From: Notolepis coatsorum
Lineage: Eukaryota > Chordata > Actinopteri > Aulopiformes > Paralepididae
DNA length: 64,000 bases
NCBI GenBank assembly: GCA_963971535.1
Contig: OZ020589.1
Location: 87,433,796 to 87,497,795 of the forward strand
Reading direction: 5' to 3'
Position 1 is the stretch's first letter, and each line of letters begins with the position of its first letter. The position numbers and the translations under genes were made by a program. The notes beneath the pieces were generated by a model, which saw only the letters and a list, made by a program, of their open reading frames with translations, had not been told where the DNA came from and did no database searches. Positions 48,659 through 60,050 of this stretch are shown here, one piece after another.

Positions 48659-48894
48659 TTATTTAAAAAAATGTAAGTGAAGATTGGTGAAAGTTAGGTT
48701 TGCACTTCAATCCCAATAGCGACATTCATCTCGGTTTGATACGTTTTTTTTGTGTCAAATAAAAACAAAGGTTATTTGAATGATTTCCTTGGCGTATCTA
48801 GTTTTCAAGAGATTTTTTTTATTAAAATCGTAAATCGGATTTAAAAAAAATAATAATCAGGGATTTTATTTTTAGGCCATATCGCCTAGCCCTA
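48360..48894. mobile_element. hAT MITE (535 bp)
   Basis: Ends TAGGGCTGGGCAATTAATC and, inverted, TAGGGCTAGGCGATATGGCC. Exact 8-bp duplication GTGTAAGT (48352-48359, 48895-48902). Contains a ~90-bp (TA)n tract (48564-48655). Confidence 0.92.
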
Positions 48895-48900
48895 GTGTAA

Positions 48901-48977
48901 GTATATGGTACATATGAGTACTCAGTGTGTTTGGTATATTATACCAAACACACTGAGTACTCATATGTACCATATAC
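48901..48977. repeat. perfect 77-bp palindrome
   Basis: 38-bp perfectly complementary arms (48901-48938 and 48940-48977) around one T at 48939; the centre reads GGTATATTATACC. Confidence 0.97.
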
Positions 48978-49780
48978 ACTAAGTACTAGCCTATTATGTA
49001 CTATAAACAGTAGAGTACAGTTAGATTTATACTAGAAGTTAGCCACGCCCCTTGAATCTAAGACAATTCAGCGGACCTCAAATGTCTTAGGTAAAACAAA
49101 TTCTAATATAATATTTTGTGGTAATCAAAAAATATATATTTAATGAATACTTGGAATATTAAATGATGAAATAAATTGATTTCAAAAGACCCTCAGCCAT
49201 GCATGAAATAACATAGAAAATGAATATGCGTAATTTTTTACCCATGTTGAGCATTAGAAGGGTAGTGATACAAAAAAATGTTTTATGAATAAGGATTTGT
49301 GATGAACAAGTTAACTGAGGAATACCTGGAATACTGGATCATGGAACAAATTTATTGCAAAGATATAGAAAATACAAACTCACTCTGGTCACTTTTGACC
49401 CATGTTGCACATCAAAGGGTTAAGGGAGCGGTTCTGGGGGTTGAGTTTTAGGGTAACCCTCCCGAGAACACTGGATAGTTTTTAGTTTGTTTTTGGTTCA
49501 GTTCTGGAGCGACAGAAGAGAGAAGGATAACTAATTAATTTATCCATTATGATGGATCTAACATTGTCTTTCTTGTACTGTAGCTCAGCTAATCTAAGAG
49601 TGTGGTTATAGTCATATTGATATAAGATTACATTTTTCTCCCAAATATCGGTATCTTCCCCCAAAAACCCAGTATCGGTCAGGCTCAACTCTCCAAGAAC
49701 GTGTGTGAAAACCCCCCTCCCAATGTTTAGACACTACATTACCTTTAGATTCAGATGCATTTAGCATTTTTTTAAGTTTG
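48978..49780. other. intron, nothing firm
   Basis: CACATCAAAGGGTTAA near 49409-49424 resembles the right end of a TTAA element but has no partner. No gene. Confidence 0.45.
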
Positions 49781-49997
49781 CATTTTTGTACCTCATTGTC
49801 TGCATTTTTGTACCGCATTGCCTGCATTTTTACTTCATTGTACTTAGGTTGTACTTTAGCTTGTATATTTTATATATGTATAATGTTTTTTTTTACTGTA
49901 TGAAGCACATTCTCAGGAGGCTCATATAGAACCAAGCATTTCACTGTAATGTACCTGTACTTTATACGTGACAAATAAAACAAAACTTGAAACTTGA
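49781..49997 (+). mobile_element. LINE 3' UTR remnant
   Basis: Repeated TGCATTTTTGTACC motifs, then AAGCATTTCACTGTAATG, GACAAATAAAACAAAACTTG, typical of fish LINE 3' ends. It lies about 105 bp beyond the exon 3 donor. Confidence 0.65.
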
Positions 49998-50102
49998 GGA
50001 TTGTAGCTAAATAAACAGCTGTGTCTCCTCCTCCCAGCGTGATGAATCAGGCCAGAGGGGCAGGTGGTGCTGAGAGGCAGGTGGAGGCCTGCGTCCTCTT
50101 AC

Positions 50103-50193
50103 CTCAGGTAGCTGCCGAAGTAGGCCACTATGTTGGAATGCTTGCAGTCCTTCATCATCACAATCTCCTGCTGCACCACCGCAAAGTCTTCCC
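50103..50193 (-). CDS. map4k3: map4k3-like exon 3 (alphaC-helix region of kinase domain)
   Basis: This 91-bp exon has acceptor cctcag at 50194-50199 and donor gtaagagg ending at 50102. It opens with two bases completing a Gly codon and ends with AG, the first two bases of Arg (CTG AG|G). The peptide starts GEDFAVVQQEI, continues through MMKDCKHSN and ends AYFGSYL. The Glu of QQEI is the expected alphaC glutamate that pairs with the ATP-site lysine. The next exon downstream (44137-44201) supplies the last base of the Arg codon. The (CA)n microsatellite at 50266-50430 lies about 70 bp upstream of the acceptor in gene orientation. Exon 2 is not seen between here and 64000. Confidence 0.97.
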
Positions 50194-50265
50194 CTGAGGA
50201 AGAGGAAGACGCCACAAGGTGAGTGGGCAGCACTGCCGTAGGAGGCAAACATTTACACACAAACA

Positions 50266-50436
<171 letters not shown>

Positions 50437-50554
50437 ATTTACACACAAACACACATTTACACAAACACATGGCTTTATTTTGGTCCACATAATTCACAAA
50501 GTGGCAAGGAAGGGACACAAAGTGTTTTGAACGCAGTCAAGATAAACGGTAAAT

Positions 50555-50800
50555 GGTTGCATTTATATAGCAGCTTTTATCCAAAGAGCTTTACAATTTG
50601 TTCCTCACATTCACCCATTCACTCACACACCGACAGCAGAGGCGACCGTGCAAGGTGCCGACCTGCTCATCGGGAGCGGTTATGGGGTTGTGTCTTGCTC
50701 AAGGACACTTCAACACACTGCCCCGGGAGGAGCGGGAATCGAACCGGGAACCTCCAGATTACCAGATGACTCCTCTACCTCCTATGCCACTGTCACCCCA
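50555..50800 (+). repeat. fish interspersed repeat (TATATAGCAGCTTTTATCC type)
   Basis: Contains GGTTGCATTTATATAGCAGC, CTCACATTCACCCATTCACT, CTTGCTCAAGGACACTTCAA, GGGAATCGAACCGGGAACCT and CTACCTCC. A decayed relative is at 4867-4930. The GAATCGAACC stretch looks like a tRNA B box complement, but I do not claim tRNA origin. Confidence 0.6.
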
Positions 50801-51050
50801 GATATTCAGAAAACTCCCGGTTTCAAAAGGTTCTAGAGAGAACTAGGGATAGGCGTGAGTAATCGGTTACTGGAGTATTCGCCGTTTCAACTGAACTCCG
50901 ATGGTTTTTCAGGGTGCTCGGTTTTATTTGGTTACCACCAAATATGTCCGCCAAAAGTGCTTGTGTGTGCCAATGAAACAGAAAGTTTGCGTGTGTGAGT
51001 TGCTGCAGGAAGCTGGAAGCTGTGGAGCATGGATAGTTAAGTACACTTAA

Positions 51051-51415
51051 AGGAACACATCAATATTATGGGAATCATATACAGTATTCACTCCAGAGAG
51101 AGACAAGAAGATAGATACTGTACCAGTTTCCTCTGTGCGTTCAGTAGAAAGCTATCTGGCTGCACCTTAGCCTAGCTTAGCACAATGAATGGAAGTGGAC
51201 AGTACCGGTTAGCCTAGGCATTGTCAAACTAACACCTCTCCCGAAGATTAAGCTAGGCTATCCGGTACCATTTGCTTCCATTCATTTGTGCTAAGCTAGG
51301 CTAGCATGCAGCAGTATAGCTTTCTACTGAACGCACAGAGAGGAAACTGGTGTATCTTCTTGTCTCTCTCTGGAGCAAATACTGTATATGATTCCCATAA
51401 TGTTGATGTGTTCCT
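51051..51415. mobile_element. palindromic TTAA MITE (365 bp)
   Basis: TTAA at 51047-51050 and 51416-51419. Long inverted arms of about 170 bp: AGGAACACATCAATATTATG left and its near-complement right. It shares its right TTAA with the next TTAA element. Confidence 0.85.
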
Positions 51416-51584
51416 TTAACACTTTGGTTGCCACTTGTTAACATGGTAAAATGTGGTTGGATGCCAGCACCCACTTCAATGATAGCGTTGTGAACGCATA
51501 ATCTCTGTCTTAAATTATGGCTATGTGTCCAATCTGCCCGTTGTTTATCAATGACTTGTTTGCAGTCAACATTGTCGAAACGGA

Positions 51585-51617
<33 letters not shown>

Positions 51618-52210
51618 TCGGTTCATTTCCGTTTTATAGCATTTTGAAAAGCCCTAGTTTTTCAGGAAAATATATAGATTCCGTGATAAACGCCCTTTAC
51701 TGGAATATTCTGGCATACACAAAAAACGTTGTCATTTTTCGGCCTATTTATGAATCGTTTTCAAATAAACGCTAGATTATCGATATATGTGTACTTATGC
51801 ACGCTATATAAGCGATCTTATCGGTCGGGTTGAGAAGCGTGAATTGCTCCCGGTGCATGATGTGTGGCGGATTATGTTGGTGACACGATCGACACCAATA
51901 CTGGGACTCGCGATCAAATAATTGGAATATTCTTTTTGGGGTACATGCTAGTGAAGGTAAGGGCTATATGATATCAATCCTACTGTGATCCAATCATGAC
52001 TTCACCTCGATCACAACATGTGTCTGTAACGTTACTCCACAGCATATGCCGTTGGTGACGATCAAAGCATCAAACAACGACCCCCCCCCCCACCCTTTCA
52101 TGCATTCATGATGAAACATAATACCGATAATATAGATGTGATAGATTCTAAATAGTAGTGTGTACAGGCGAGAAATGGCAACGTTTTTAGTGAATTGCAT
52201 GTATTGCTGC

Positions 52211-53723
52211 CAGGGAACAAACTTAACTTTTTGACTTACCAGCCATTTGGCTGGTAGATTTTAAAAACTACCAGCCATCCAGATGTTTTACCAGCCAAAA
52301 ATTATAAATTGCTTTTTAGTATATCGCCATGTGTTATTATTACTATATAATACTCTTGTATGCTATTTTCAATTAATATCATAAACAACATAAGGAATAT
52401 TAGCATAATTTTGAGTGGACTGAAGGAATGAGTCAGCGTTAATAGTTTTAAATGCAAATAATTTATTGCGAATTTATTTACAATATGGAAGCAAAAGAAT
52501 TAAAGAACATATTAAAACAACTTCAAACAAGATAAACAAATCCATACTTGCCACCTACAAGGCAACAAGGGATGTTAGCGGAGTCTGTAATGCATCCAGC
52601 CTTGTATGGAATAATAATATAATAATAGATAATAATAATAATACCGTCCACCCCTAATATAATATAATAATAATCTGGTCAGCAGCCTCCACTGATGTAG
52701 CGTGATTCAAACCCCCTCAATGTGCAGTTTCTAGTTAATCAGTTAGTCAGTTACGCAGCCTCCACTGATGTACAGTGACGAGTGAATCTGGTAGTTGGTT
52801 TATGACGTTACGAGTTAATCAGTCAGCAGCCTCCACTGATGTTATGACGTTACAAACGCGAAATAACATTATACATTATGCTCCGCGAAATAAAGAGAGC
52901 TTATTATTAATCAGTCAGCAGCAGCCTCCACTGATGTTATGACGTTACAAACGCGAAATCACATTATGCTCCGCGAAATAAAGAGAGCTTATTATTAATC
53001 AGTCAGCAGCAGCCTCCACTGATGTTATGACGTTACAAACGCGAAATCACATTATGCTCCGCGAAATAAAGAGAGCTTATTATTAATCAGTCAGCAGCAG
53101 CCTCCACTGATGTTATGACGTTACAAACGCGAAATCACATTATGCTCCGCAAAATAAAGAGATCTTATTATTAATCAGTCAGCAGCCTCCACTGATGTTA
53201 TGACGTTACAAACGCGAAATAACCAGGGTACAAAATATGCCTCCACATATTTGGTCAAATCAAATGCAAAATTAAATATCAGAGCACAATCAAAAACACG
53301 ATTGCAGGTTTTTTTGTAGGCTAAAGAACGGATGAAGACAGACCTCGTGTGCGTCTCATGTTACAAACTTGATCTCGTGAGCAGAGCGCATCTCATTTAC
53401 ATTTAAAGGTTCATTGTTTGTAAACATTAGAACGGACACGTGAGACGTGACACACACACACACAGTTTCACTTTCGTTTCAACTCACCACGCCCGCATCC
53501 AATAGGGGCCAGCTGCAGCCCCGGAGATTGTTCCAGATTGGGCAACTTTCGCCCGCTCCCACGACATTTCTCCCTCCAGCTGGAGGCTACTCATATCATA
53601 TTAATGCCGACGCATGCAGTGGATTTTGTTGGCCGCCAGATGGCGCCCAGGCCTTAATTTATGACGGCCAAACATTAAATCTACCAGCCTGTGGCGGTGG
53701 GCGTGTGACTATTTTGTACCCTG
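52211..53723. mobile_element. hAT element with three termini
   Basis: Outer ends CAGGGAACAAACTTAAC (52211) and, inverted, CAGGGTACAAAATAGTCAC (53723), with exact 8-bp duplication ATTGCTGC (52203-52210, 53724-53731). A further terminus CAGGGTACAAAATATGCC starts inside at 53224. The interior includes the ~90-bp tandem repeat. Confidence 0.85.
52680..53222 (+). repeat. ~90-bp tandem repeat (CAGCCTCCACTGATG)
   Basis: Five to six copies of the unit also found in inverted pairs at 18945-20310, including TTATGACGTTACAAACGCGA and ATTATGCTCCGCGAAATAAA. The left flank AATAATAATCTGGTC (52666-52680) is the SINE-free version of the site at 19653. Confidence 0.9.
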
Positions 53724-54101
53724 ATTGCTGCATAGCGTAGTTTTCTGTGATTAGACAGGATTACTCTAAAACTATAGTCATATTCACCACGGTATAAAAC
53801 GGGAATGTATGGATGCATTTTTTTTTCTTTAACACATATTGAACGATAGATAGTCGATGTCAAATGGGCCATAGTATTGTATCCATAGCTATAATATAGA
53901 ATATAGTTATAGCCCTGCAAACACCACCACGTATTCCTATATTTTAGAGCGTCTGCCTTTTAACAACACATCATGCATATCGCTGTGGCGTCCAAAGTGT
54001 TAACATTACGTTTAACTTAACATTTCCAAATTGTACCGACAACCAGTGGTGCAGTGCTGGGCAACCGCGGTCAAACGGCGTTTGGGCTTCGAAGTGCGCG
54101 C

Positions 54102-54160
54102 ATCCTATTATTATGCAAAGTCTAGGTGATAAGTGCCTAGACTTTGCATAATAATAGGAT
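54102..54160. repeat. perfect hairpin, 25-bp arms
   Basis: Arms 54102-54126 and 54136-54160 (ATCCTATTATTATGCAAAGT plus CTAGG) with a 9-nt loop TGATAAGTG. Confidence 0.95.
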
Positions 54161-54280
54161 ACCGTTTGGCCTCCGCCCATATTACGACTGCACCCCTGCC
54201 GACAACATGTTGCCCAAGGAGTGGTGTAATGTCATCATTACAAACGTTAACTGACCGTTTTGACTGACGATATGCATTAA

Positions 54281-55213
54281 CACTTTGAATGCCACCCACG
54301 AGTTTTCTTGTGTTATTACCCCCCGGGTTGAATGCCCACTCACGAGAATATTTGTTTTATTTGTTTTATTTTTTTATTAGCGATCATATTGAAATCATAT
54401 TGCATCAAGCGAGCCTACCGTTGGAGATCCAGTCACCCCAGGCGCTCAGATGTGAAAAAAGCGCCCCCTATCGTCTCCCAGATGGTAAATCACCCTTTTG
54501 GATTGGACTCAATGAAAGTGAATGGTAGAAAGGATTTCTGACTCCACATTTTACGTCTCACTCACGCAGCCGGCATCGACCGGCATCACTCCGGAGCCTG
54601 AAGAGCAGCAGAGATTATGTGTTCTACTGTATACACGGTTGATCAATACAATGATCGATTTTTTCGAATGGTGATCAGGAATTGGAATAATCCATTTGGA
54701 TACCATCTGATCTTAGGTAAGGAATCTATGTTATCAGTCTTAGGATAATCAGACTCGTTTTCACGGATATAGCGTTTCCTCTATATGTGATATGGCTGTT
54801 TTGACTGTAAAAGCCATCAGGAAATAAGAGCAGCGATTATCAGCGCGCGGCACGAGCGTGCGTGCGCACACATATACTATAGATTATCTAGCGTTTGTTT
54901 GAAAACGATTCATAAATAGGCAGACAAATGACAACGTTCTAGAATATTACAGTAAAAGGCGATTATCATAGAATGTGTTGTTTTTTCCGCGAAAACGAGT
55001 GATTTTCAAAATGCTATCAAACGGAAATGAAGCGATAAAAAAACAATCTGCTTTGACAATGTTGACTGGAAAATGAGTCTTTGATAAGCGACTGGCAGAT
55101 TAGACACATAGCCATAATTTAAAACATAGATTAGGCGATATTAACGTTAACATTGGAGTGGATTTGGGCATTCAAGGGGGTAAAAAGGAAAACACGGACT
55201 GGCTCTCAAAGTG
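54281..55213. mobile_element. TTAA (piggyBac-like) MITE (933 bp)
   Basis: TTAA at 54277-54280 and 55214-55217. Ends CACTTTGAATGCCACCC and, inverted, CACTTTGAGAGCCAGTCC. Matches 29317-33686 (without its nested insertions) in inverse orientation. Short frames sharing KKAPPIVSQMV with the other copy are conserved DNA, not evident genes. Confidence 0.85.
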
Positions 55214-55436
55214 TTAAGCATCATATATCGGTATATCGCTGTGTGATGTTATGTCCGCGGAGCATTGGTAGCATGTGTGTGTGACTCAGCGCCATATCTT
55301 GTTTTTGCTGCTGCCGTGTGCTCTAAGATGCGTTCTAAAAATAGATTTCCCTAAACAATTACTGAGCGCTACTCAAGTAATTCATGAGTGTACTCCATCT
55401 GGGAAAACATTCCTTGTGCCCGTCCCTAGAGAGAAC

Positions 55437-56174
55437 TTGCACGGAATGATTATGTGGTTCTCTGTCTTCCAACATGGCTGCCTGTAACCATTGGTGACCA
55501 CTTTTGAAAGAAAATGCCTTAATTTCTGTGCAGGGGTAGAGTAGGTAAAACACTGGAAAAGCAGGATATTACTGGTCTACTATGACTTGTTTACAAGATC
55601 CAGCAATAACGCATCAATTACATTTGTTGATATATTTCTTATATATCAACACATATCAACTGTTGTTTTGCACATAGAAAACGTTGTTTCTTCCAACATG
55701 GAGGCAGAATGGGCATTCTAAAGCTTATGTGAAAGGCTTTTATTGACAACCAGTTGGGACAGTATAACTAAATTAACTTAAATCTGCTTCAAGGCTCCTC
55801 TACACCACTGAGAGATGATAGAAGATACTGAATAATAATCAATGAATAATCAACTGCTCCTTAAAAGGCCTGACATCTGAGGGCCCCTCCCAATTATGTA
55901 CATGATCCAGACAACCACATCTGAAAACCACGAGTTGTGGAATGGTTTATTATAACTTAAGCCTTACCCCAACCTGAACCTAACCCTAACCCCTAAACTG
56001 AAAATAGGTGAATAGGTCCTTTACTTTGTGGGGTCCTGTTAATGTCCCTACAACAAACAAACAACAAATGTCATCACTTGTGGGGACATGTGTTCACCGC
56101 AACGGTAGGAAGACGAGGACACACACGACACACACACGTTTGTTTATGTGAAATATGGGGACATTACATAGACT
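55437..56174. other. intergenic or intronic, nothing recognised
   Basis: Includes TAACCCTAACCCCTAAACTG near 55981. No gene, TIR pair or array identified. Confidence 0.5.
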
Positions 56175-56176
56175 TA

Positions 56177-56478
56177 CCGTAATTTTCGGACTATAAGCCG
56201 CACCTTTTCCCCCCATTTTTCGACCCTGCGGCTTATATAACGGTGCAGCTTATATGTGACTCGACGTGACCAAACCCGAAAATGTAAAAATCGAAATATT
56301 GCTTTTTTGACTGCATTGAAATGTTATTTATCTGTTCCCTTAATTCTTGTTATTTGTCCGACAGTATTGTGTCCCAATGCTATGGCTTATAGTCCAGTGC
56401 GGCTTATATATGTACACATCATTCAATTTAGCTGCTGCGGCTTATATTCAGGTGCGGCTTATAGTGCGAAAATTACGG
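56177..56478. mobile_element. TA-flanked MITE (302 bp)
   Basis: Ends CCGTAATTTTCGGACTATAA and, inverted, CCGTAATTTTCGCACTATAA, with TA on each side. The GCGGCTTATA motif occurs repeatedly inside. It lies directly beyond the A-rich tail of the L1 element. Confidence 0.75.
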
Positions 56479-56750
56479 TACATGCATTATTTTTTTTTGT
56501 ATTTTATTTTTTTATATTTTTTAAACAAACATATAAACAAACATGACAACACACGATAAGATATACAAGCATTAATTGTCAGGGCACATCCAATGAGATC
56601 ACATTTTAGTTAGTTGTCTTATATAAGATATACCCCTAATACCTGTTATCTAAAAAACCTACACACATATGCTCAGCTCGAACCCCCCCCTCCCGGACCC
56701 CACCTTGAGAAGTACCTCCACTATCCCTCGCACCTAACCAGACACTACCA

Positions 56751-58893
56751 TTATAAGCTAGCTTTTATTCTCTCCACCACTTCTAACCACATTGACATTT
56801 TGGATTCATTGAGACCCAGAATTCTTGCTGTAGATATTTCATGGTAAATTACATCGAGATATGTAAGAAACCAAACTTTACGGCAAATTTTTTCCGGTTG
56901 AAACCAGCGTGATGCGATCAGCTTTTTGGCTACTGTGATACCCGATAAAACCAATCTCTTTAGCTGTGGATTCACTGCAAACTCAAAAACATCATTCAAT
57001 AATAATACCGAGGGGTGTACAGGTATATTCCAAGATACGAGTTTTGATATTTGTTGGGTCACATCTTTCCAGAATGCCTTAACTGGTGAGCAGTCCCAAT
57101 ACATGTGCATAAATGTCCCTTCGTCCCCATTTGCACATTGGGTGCATTTGGAATCTTGTTTAAGCCCCATTCGGCACAGTCTTATAGGAGTCAAGTATGT
57201 CCTGTAAATATAGTTAAGATTGATTTGTTGATGATCCGGGTTCCTTGATATAAGTCGGACATTTGCCCAGGCTCCTTGCCAATCAAAGTCATTTTCCAGG
57301 TCTGGTATATCCCTCCTCCAGACAGAGTCAAGTTGGAGGGTTTCATACGAGGACGTTAGTAATTGATGATAAAATTCTGAAACAAAACCTCTCGATGTCT
57401 CTCTTGCGTAGAAGAATTTGTGGTATCTGTGGTGTTCAATTGGTCTGTCTAATGGAACACCGTGAGACTTCAAACATAGCTCTAACTGTTTGTGAAAAAG
57501 CCATGTGGACTTGGTGAGATACATTTTTTTGCGTATTTCTTTATCACTACAAAAACCCTGTTTGTTAAAAACATCTCCTAATGAGTGTATGCCTTGCTCT
57601 TCCCATATAGGGAATCTTATAGGTCGTTTTCCAATTAAGAGTGCATTGTTATTGAATAAGGGAGTATGATTGTGCCATTTTTGTGGGTTAGGATTTTTTT
57701 TTTGTGATTCACGCCATATCCGGATCGCATGAGTAATTATGGGGCCAAATTTTCGTTCACAGTGCTTGATTGGTAGTTTAGTGTATGCTATGTCCTTCAG
57801 TCTATGTGGGGCTACTATGTTTTCTTCTATTTTTCTCCAGGATGCTAATGCTTGGGAGTCAAACCATGTTGTCAATGGACTTAATGTGTACGCCTTAAAA
57901 TATAGGAAAAAATCTGGAAATGCCATGCCACCATCTGCTTTATTTCTCTGTGCGGTGGATCTTTTTATACGTGGTGGTTTGTTATTCCAAATAAATTTGT
58001 ATGTGGAGGAGTGTAATCTTTTCCAGTAACCCTCTGGAGGGGGTAACGGTAGCATTGAACTGAAGAAGTTGATTTTAGGTAGTACATCCATCTTAACTAT
58101 TGATATCCGTGCTTGTACTGTGTTTTTAAGTTTTGCCCATCTATCAAGGTCGTCTTTGATTTTGTTTTGGATTTTTGTGTAGTTGTGCTTCACCGTTTGT
58201 CTTATGGTAGGGAATATTTCCACTCCCAAGCATCTGAAATGTTTTACCATCGGTATCTGTCCTGGGAGGGTTGTATCTTTTTTTGCAGGGGTGTTAAGTG
58301 GAAGGAAAGCCGACTTTGGCCAATTTATCTTAAATCCCGATAAATCACCAAAGTCCTCAATCAACTTGAGCAGATGAGGCAATGTGGTGTTGGGGTTTTG
58401 CATGAACAATATTACATCGTCCGCATATAAACAAATTTTTTGTTGTGTGCCCTTGATTACGATTGGTTCTATGGATTGGGATTGCCTTATATATTGTGCT
58501 AAAGGCTCTAATGATAGATTGAACAGTCCGGGACTAAGAGGACAACCCTGTCTGGCAGAGCGTGATACCGGAAATATTTGGGAGATGATTGTGCCTGTTG
58601 TAATCATGGCCGATGGGTCTTTGTATAATACTTTAATCATATCGATGAATCCTTTTCCTAACCCCATCCTTTCTAGCACTGCCCACAGATACGACCATTC
58701 CAGCCTGTCAAAGGCCTTCATAGCATCCAGGGACAGCATCGCCTTAGGTATGGTGTCCTCCTTGTCGGCATCAAGTACGTGCAGTATACGTCTTATGTTC
58801 TCAGTGATCAGGCGGCCTCCTATGAAGCCAGTTTGGTCCGGGTGAACTAAAGACGTCATATGCTTTTGTAATCTGATGGCTAATACCTTAGAG
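56751..58893 (-). pseudogene. L1 ORF2, C-terminal portion: RT palm/thumb and Cys/His motif
   Basis: Continues from VLAIRLQKHM. Motifs in order: HPDQTGFIGGR, LSLDAMKAFDRLEW (motif A), RQGCPLSPGLFNLSLEPLA (motif B), YADDVILFM (catalytic motif C), GFKINWPKS and CLGVEIFP. The C-terminus holds CRMGL and CTQC...GTFMHMYWDC, the cysteine/histidine motif of L1-type ORF2 proteins. It ends KASL stop at 56751. The Met at 58931 is encoded by hAT terminal sequence, so it is not a natural start. Confidence 0.92.
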
Positions 58894-58981
58894 CAGTGGT
58901 TCCCAACCTTTTTCCCCCCAGGGACCCCCAAACATCTCTGATGAAATTCACGGACCCCCTCCTAATAAGATACCATAAAAT

Positions 58982-60050
58982 ACTTATTTTTTTTCATTTT
59001 AATAACAAACTGCTTATACACAGGCATATGCATCACAATTAGACCCACTATGCTTCTTTGACTTGTGCCTTCAATCAACAAATCTCATCTTGCACCATAT
59101 GCATTTCAAAATGTTTGGCCAATATTCAAATGCTGTATTCATCCTCTCAAATCAGGCCCTAATGGTGAACGGTTTGCATTTATGGAACAAATCAATGCAA
59201 CAAATTAAACTAAATATGAGACAGGAAATTCCAATCAGTAGCAGAGAGAATCTGTCCTAGCTGGGTTTAATACCTTTTTTTTTGTCATTTTAATAACAAA
59301 CTGCTTATACACAGGCATATGCATCACAATTAGACCCACTATGCTTCTTTAACTTGTGCCTTCAATCAACAAATCTCATCTTGCACCATATGCATTTCAA
59401 AATGTTTGGCCAATATTCAAATGCTGTATTCATCCTCTCAAATCAGGCCCTAATGGTGAACGGTTTGCATTTATGGAACAAATCAATGCAACAAATTAAA
59501 CTAAATATGAGACAGGAAATTCCAATCAGTAGCAGAGAGAATCTGTCCTAGCTGGGTTTAATACCTTTTTTTTGTCATTTTAATAACAAACTGCTTATAC
59601 ACAGGCATATGCATCACAATTAGACCCACTATGCTTCTTTAACTTGTGCCTTCAATCAACAAATCTCATCTTGCACCATATGCATTTCAAAATGTTTGGC
59701 CAATATTCAAATCCTGTATTCATCCTCTCAAATCAGTCCCTAATGGTGAACGGTTTGCATTTATGGAACAAATCAATGCAACAAATTAAACTAAATATGA
59801 GACAGGAAATTCCAATCAGTAGCAGAGAGAATCTGTCCTAGCTGGGTTTAATACCTTTTTTTTGTCATTTTAATAACAAACTGCTTATACACAGGCATAT
59901 GCATCATAATTAGACCCACTATGCTTCTTTGACTTGTGCCTTCAATCAACAAATCTAATCTTGCACCTTATGTATTTCAAAATGTTGGCCAATATTCACC
60001 TGTATTCATCCTCTCAAATCAGGCCCTAATGGTGAACGGTTTGCATTTAT
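58982..60050 (+). repeat. 290-bp tandem repeat inside the hAT element
   Basis: Three nearly identical units (equivalent positions at 59063, 59354, 59644) and a fourth diverged, shortened copy to about 60050. Unit motifs: AATAACAAACTGCTTATACA, CTTGTGCCTTCAATCAAC, AAAATGTTTGGCCAATATTC, GAGACAGGAAATTCCAATCA. The repeated 65-codon frame shows no recognisable domain. Confidence 0.95.

Larger units (their letters stand above)
51420..53999. mobile_element. TTAA (piggyBac-like) element with nested hAT
   Basis: TTAA at 51416-51419 and 54000-54003. Ends CACTTTGGTTGCCAC and, inverted, CACTTTGGACGCCAC. The interior outside 52211-53723 matches the other TTAA elements (TTCATGCATTCATGATGAAA, CACCACGGTATAAAACGGGA). 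Confidence 0.85.
50844..55428. mobile_element. hAT element enlarged to 4.6 kb by nested insertions
   Basis: Ends TAGGGATAGGCGTGAGTAAT and, inverted, TAGGGACGGGCACAAGGAAT. Exact 8-bp duplication GAGAGAAC (50836-50843, 55429-55436). Inside lie TTAA elements at 51051-51415, 51420-53999 and 54281-55213, and a hAT nested in the second. Without them the original hAT is roughly 0.7 kb. Confidence 0.88.

Noticed and set aside
53224..53723. Independent 500-bp hAT MITE
   Set aside because: Its left flank lacks the ATTGCTGC duplication found at the right; the duplication pairs with 52211 instead, so I report it as an internal third terminus.
59063..59841. Three identical 65-aa frames as a tandem gene family
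   Set aside because: They lie in a 290-bp tandem repeat within a hAT element, without recognisable domain or splice context.
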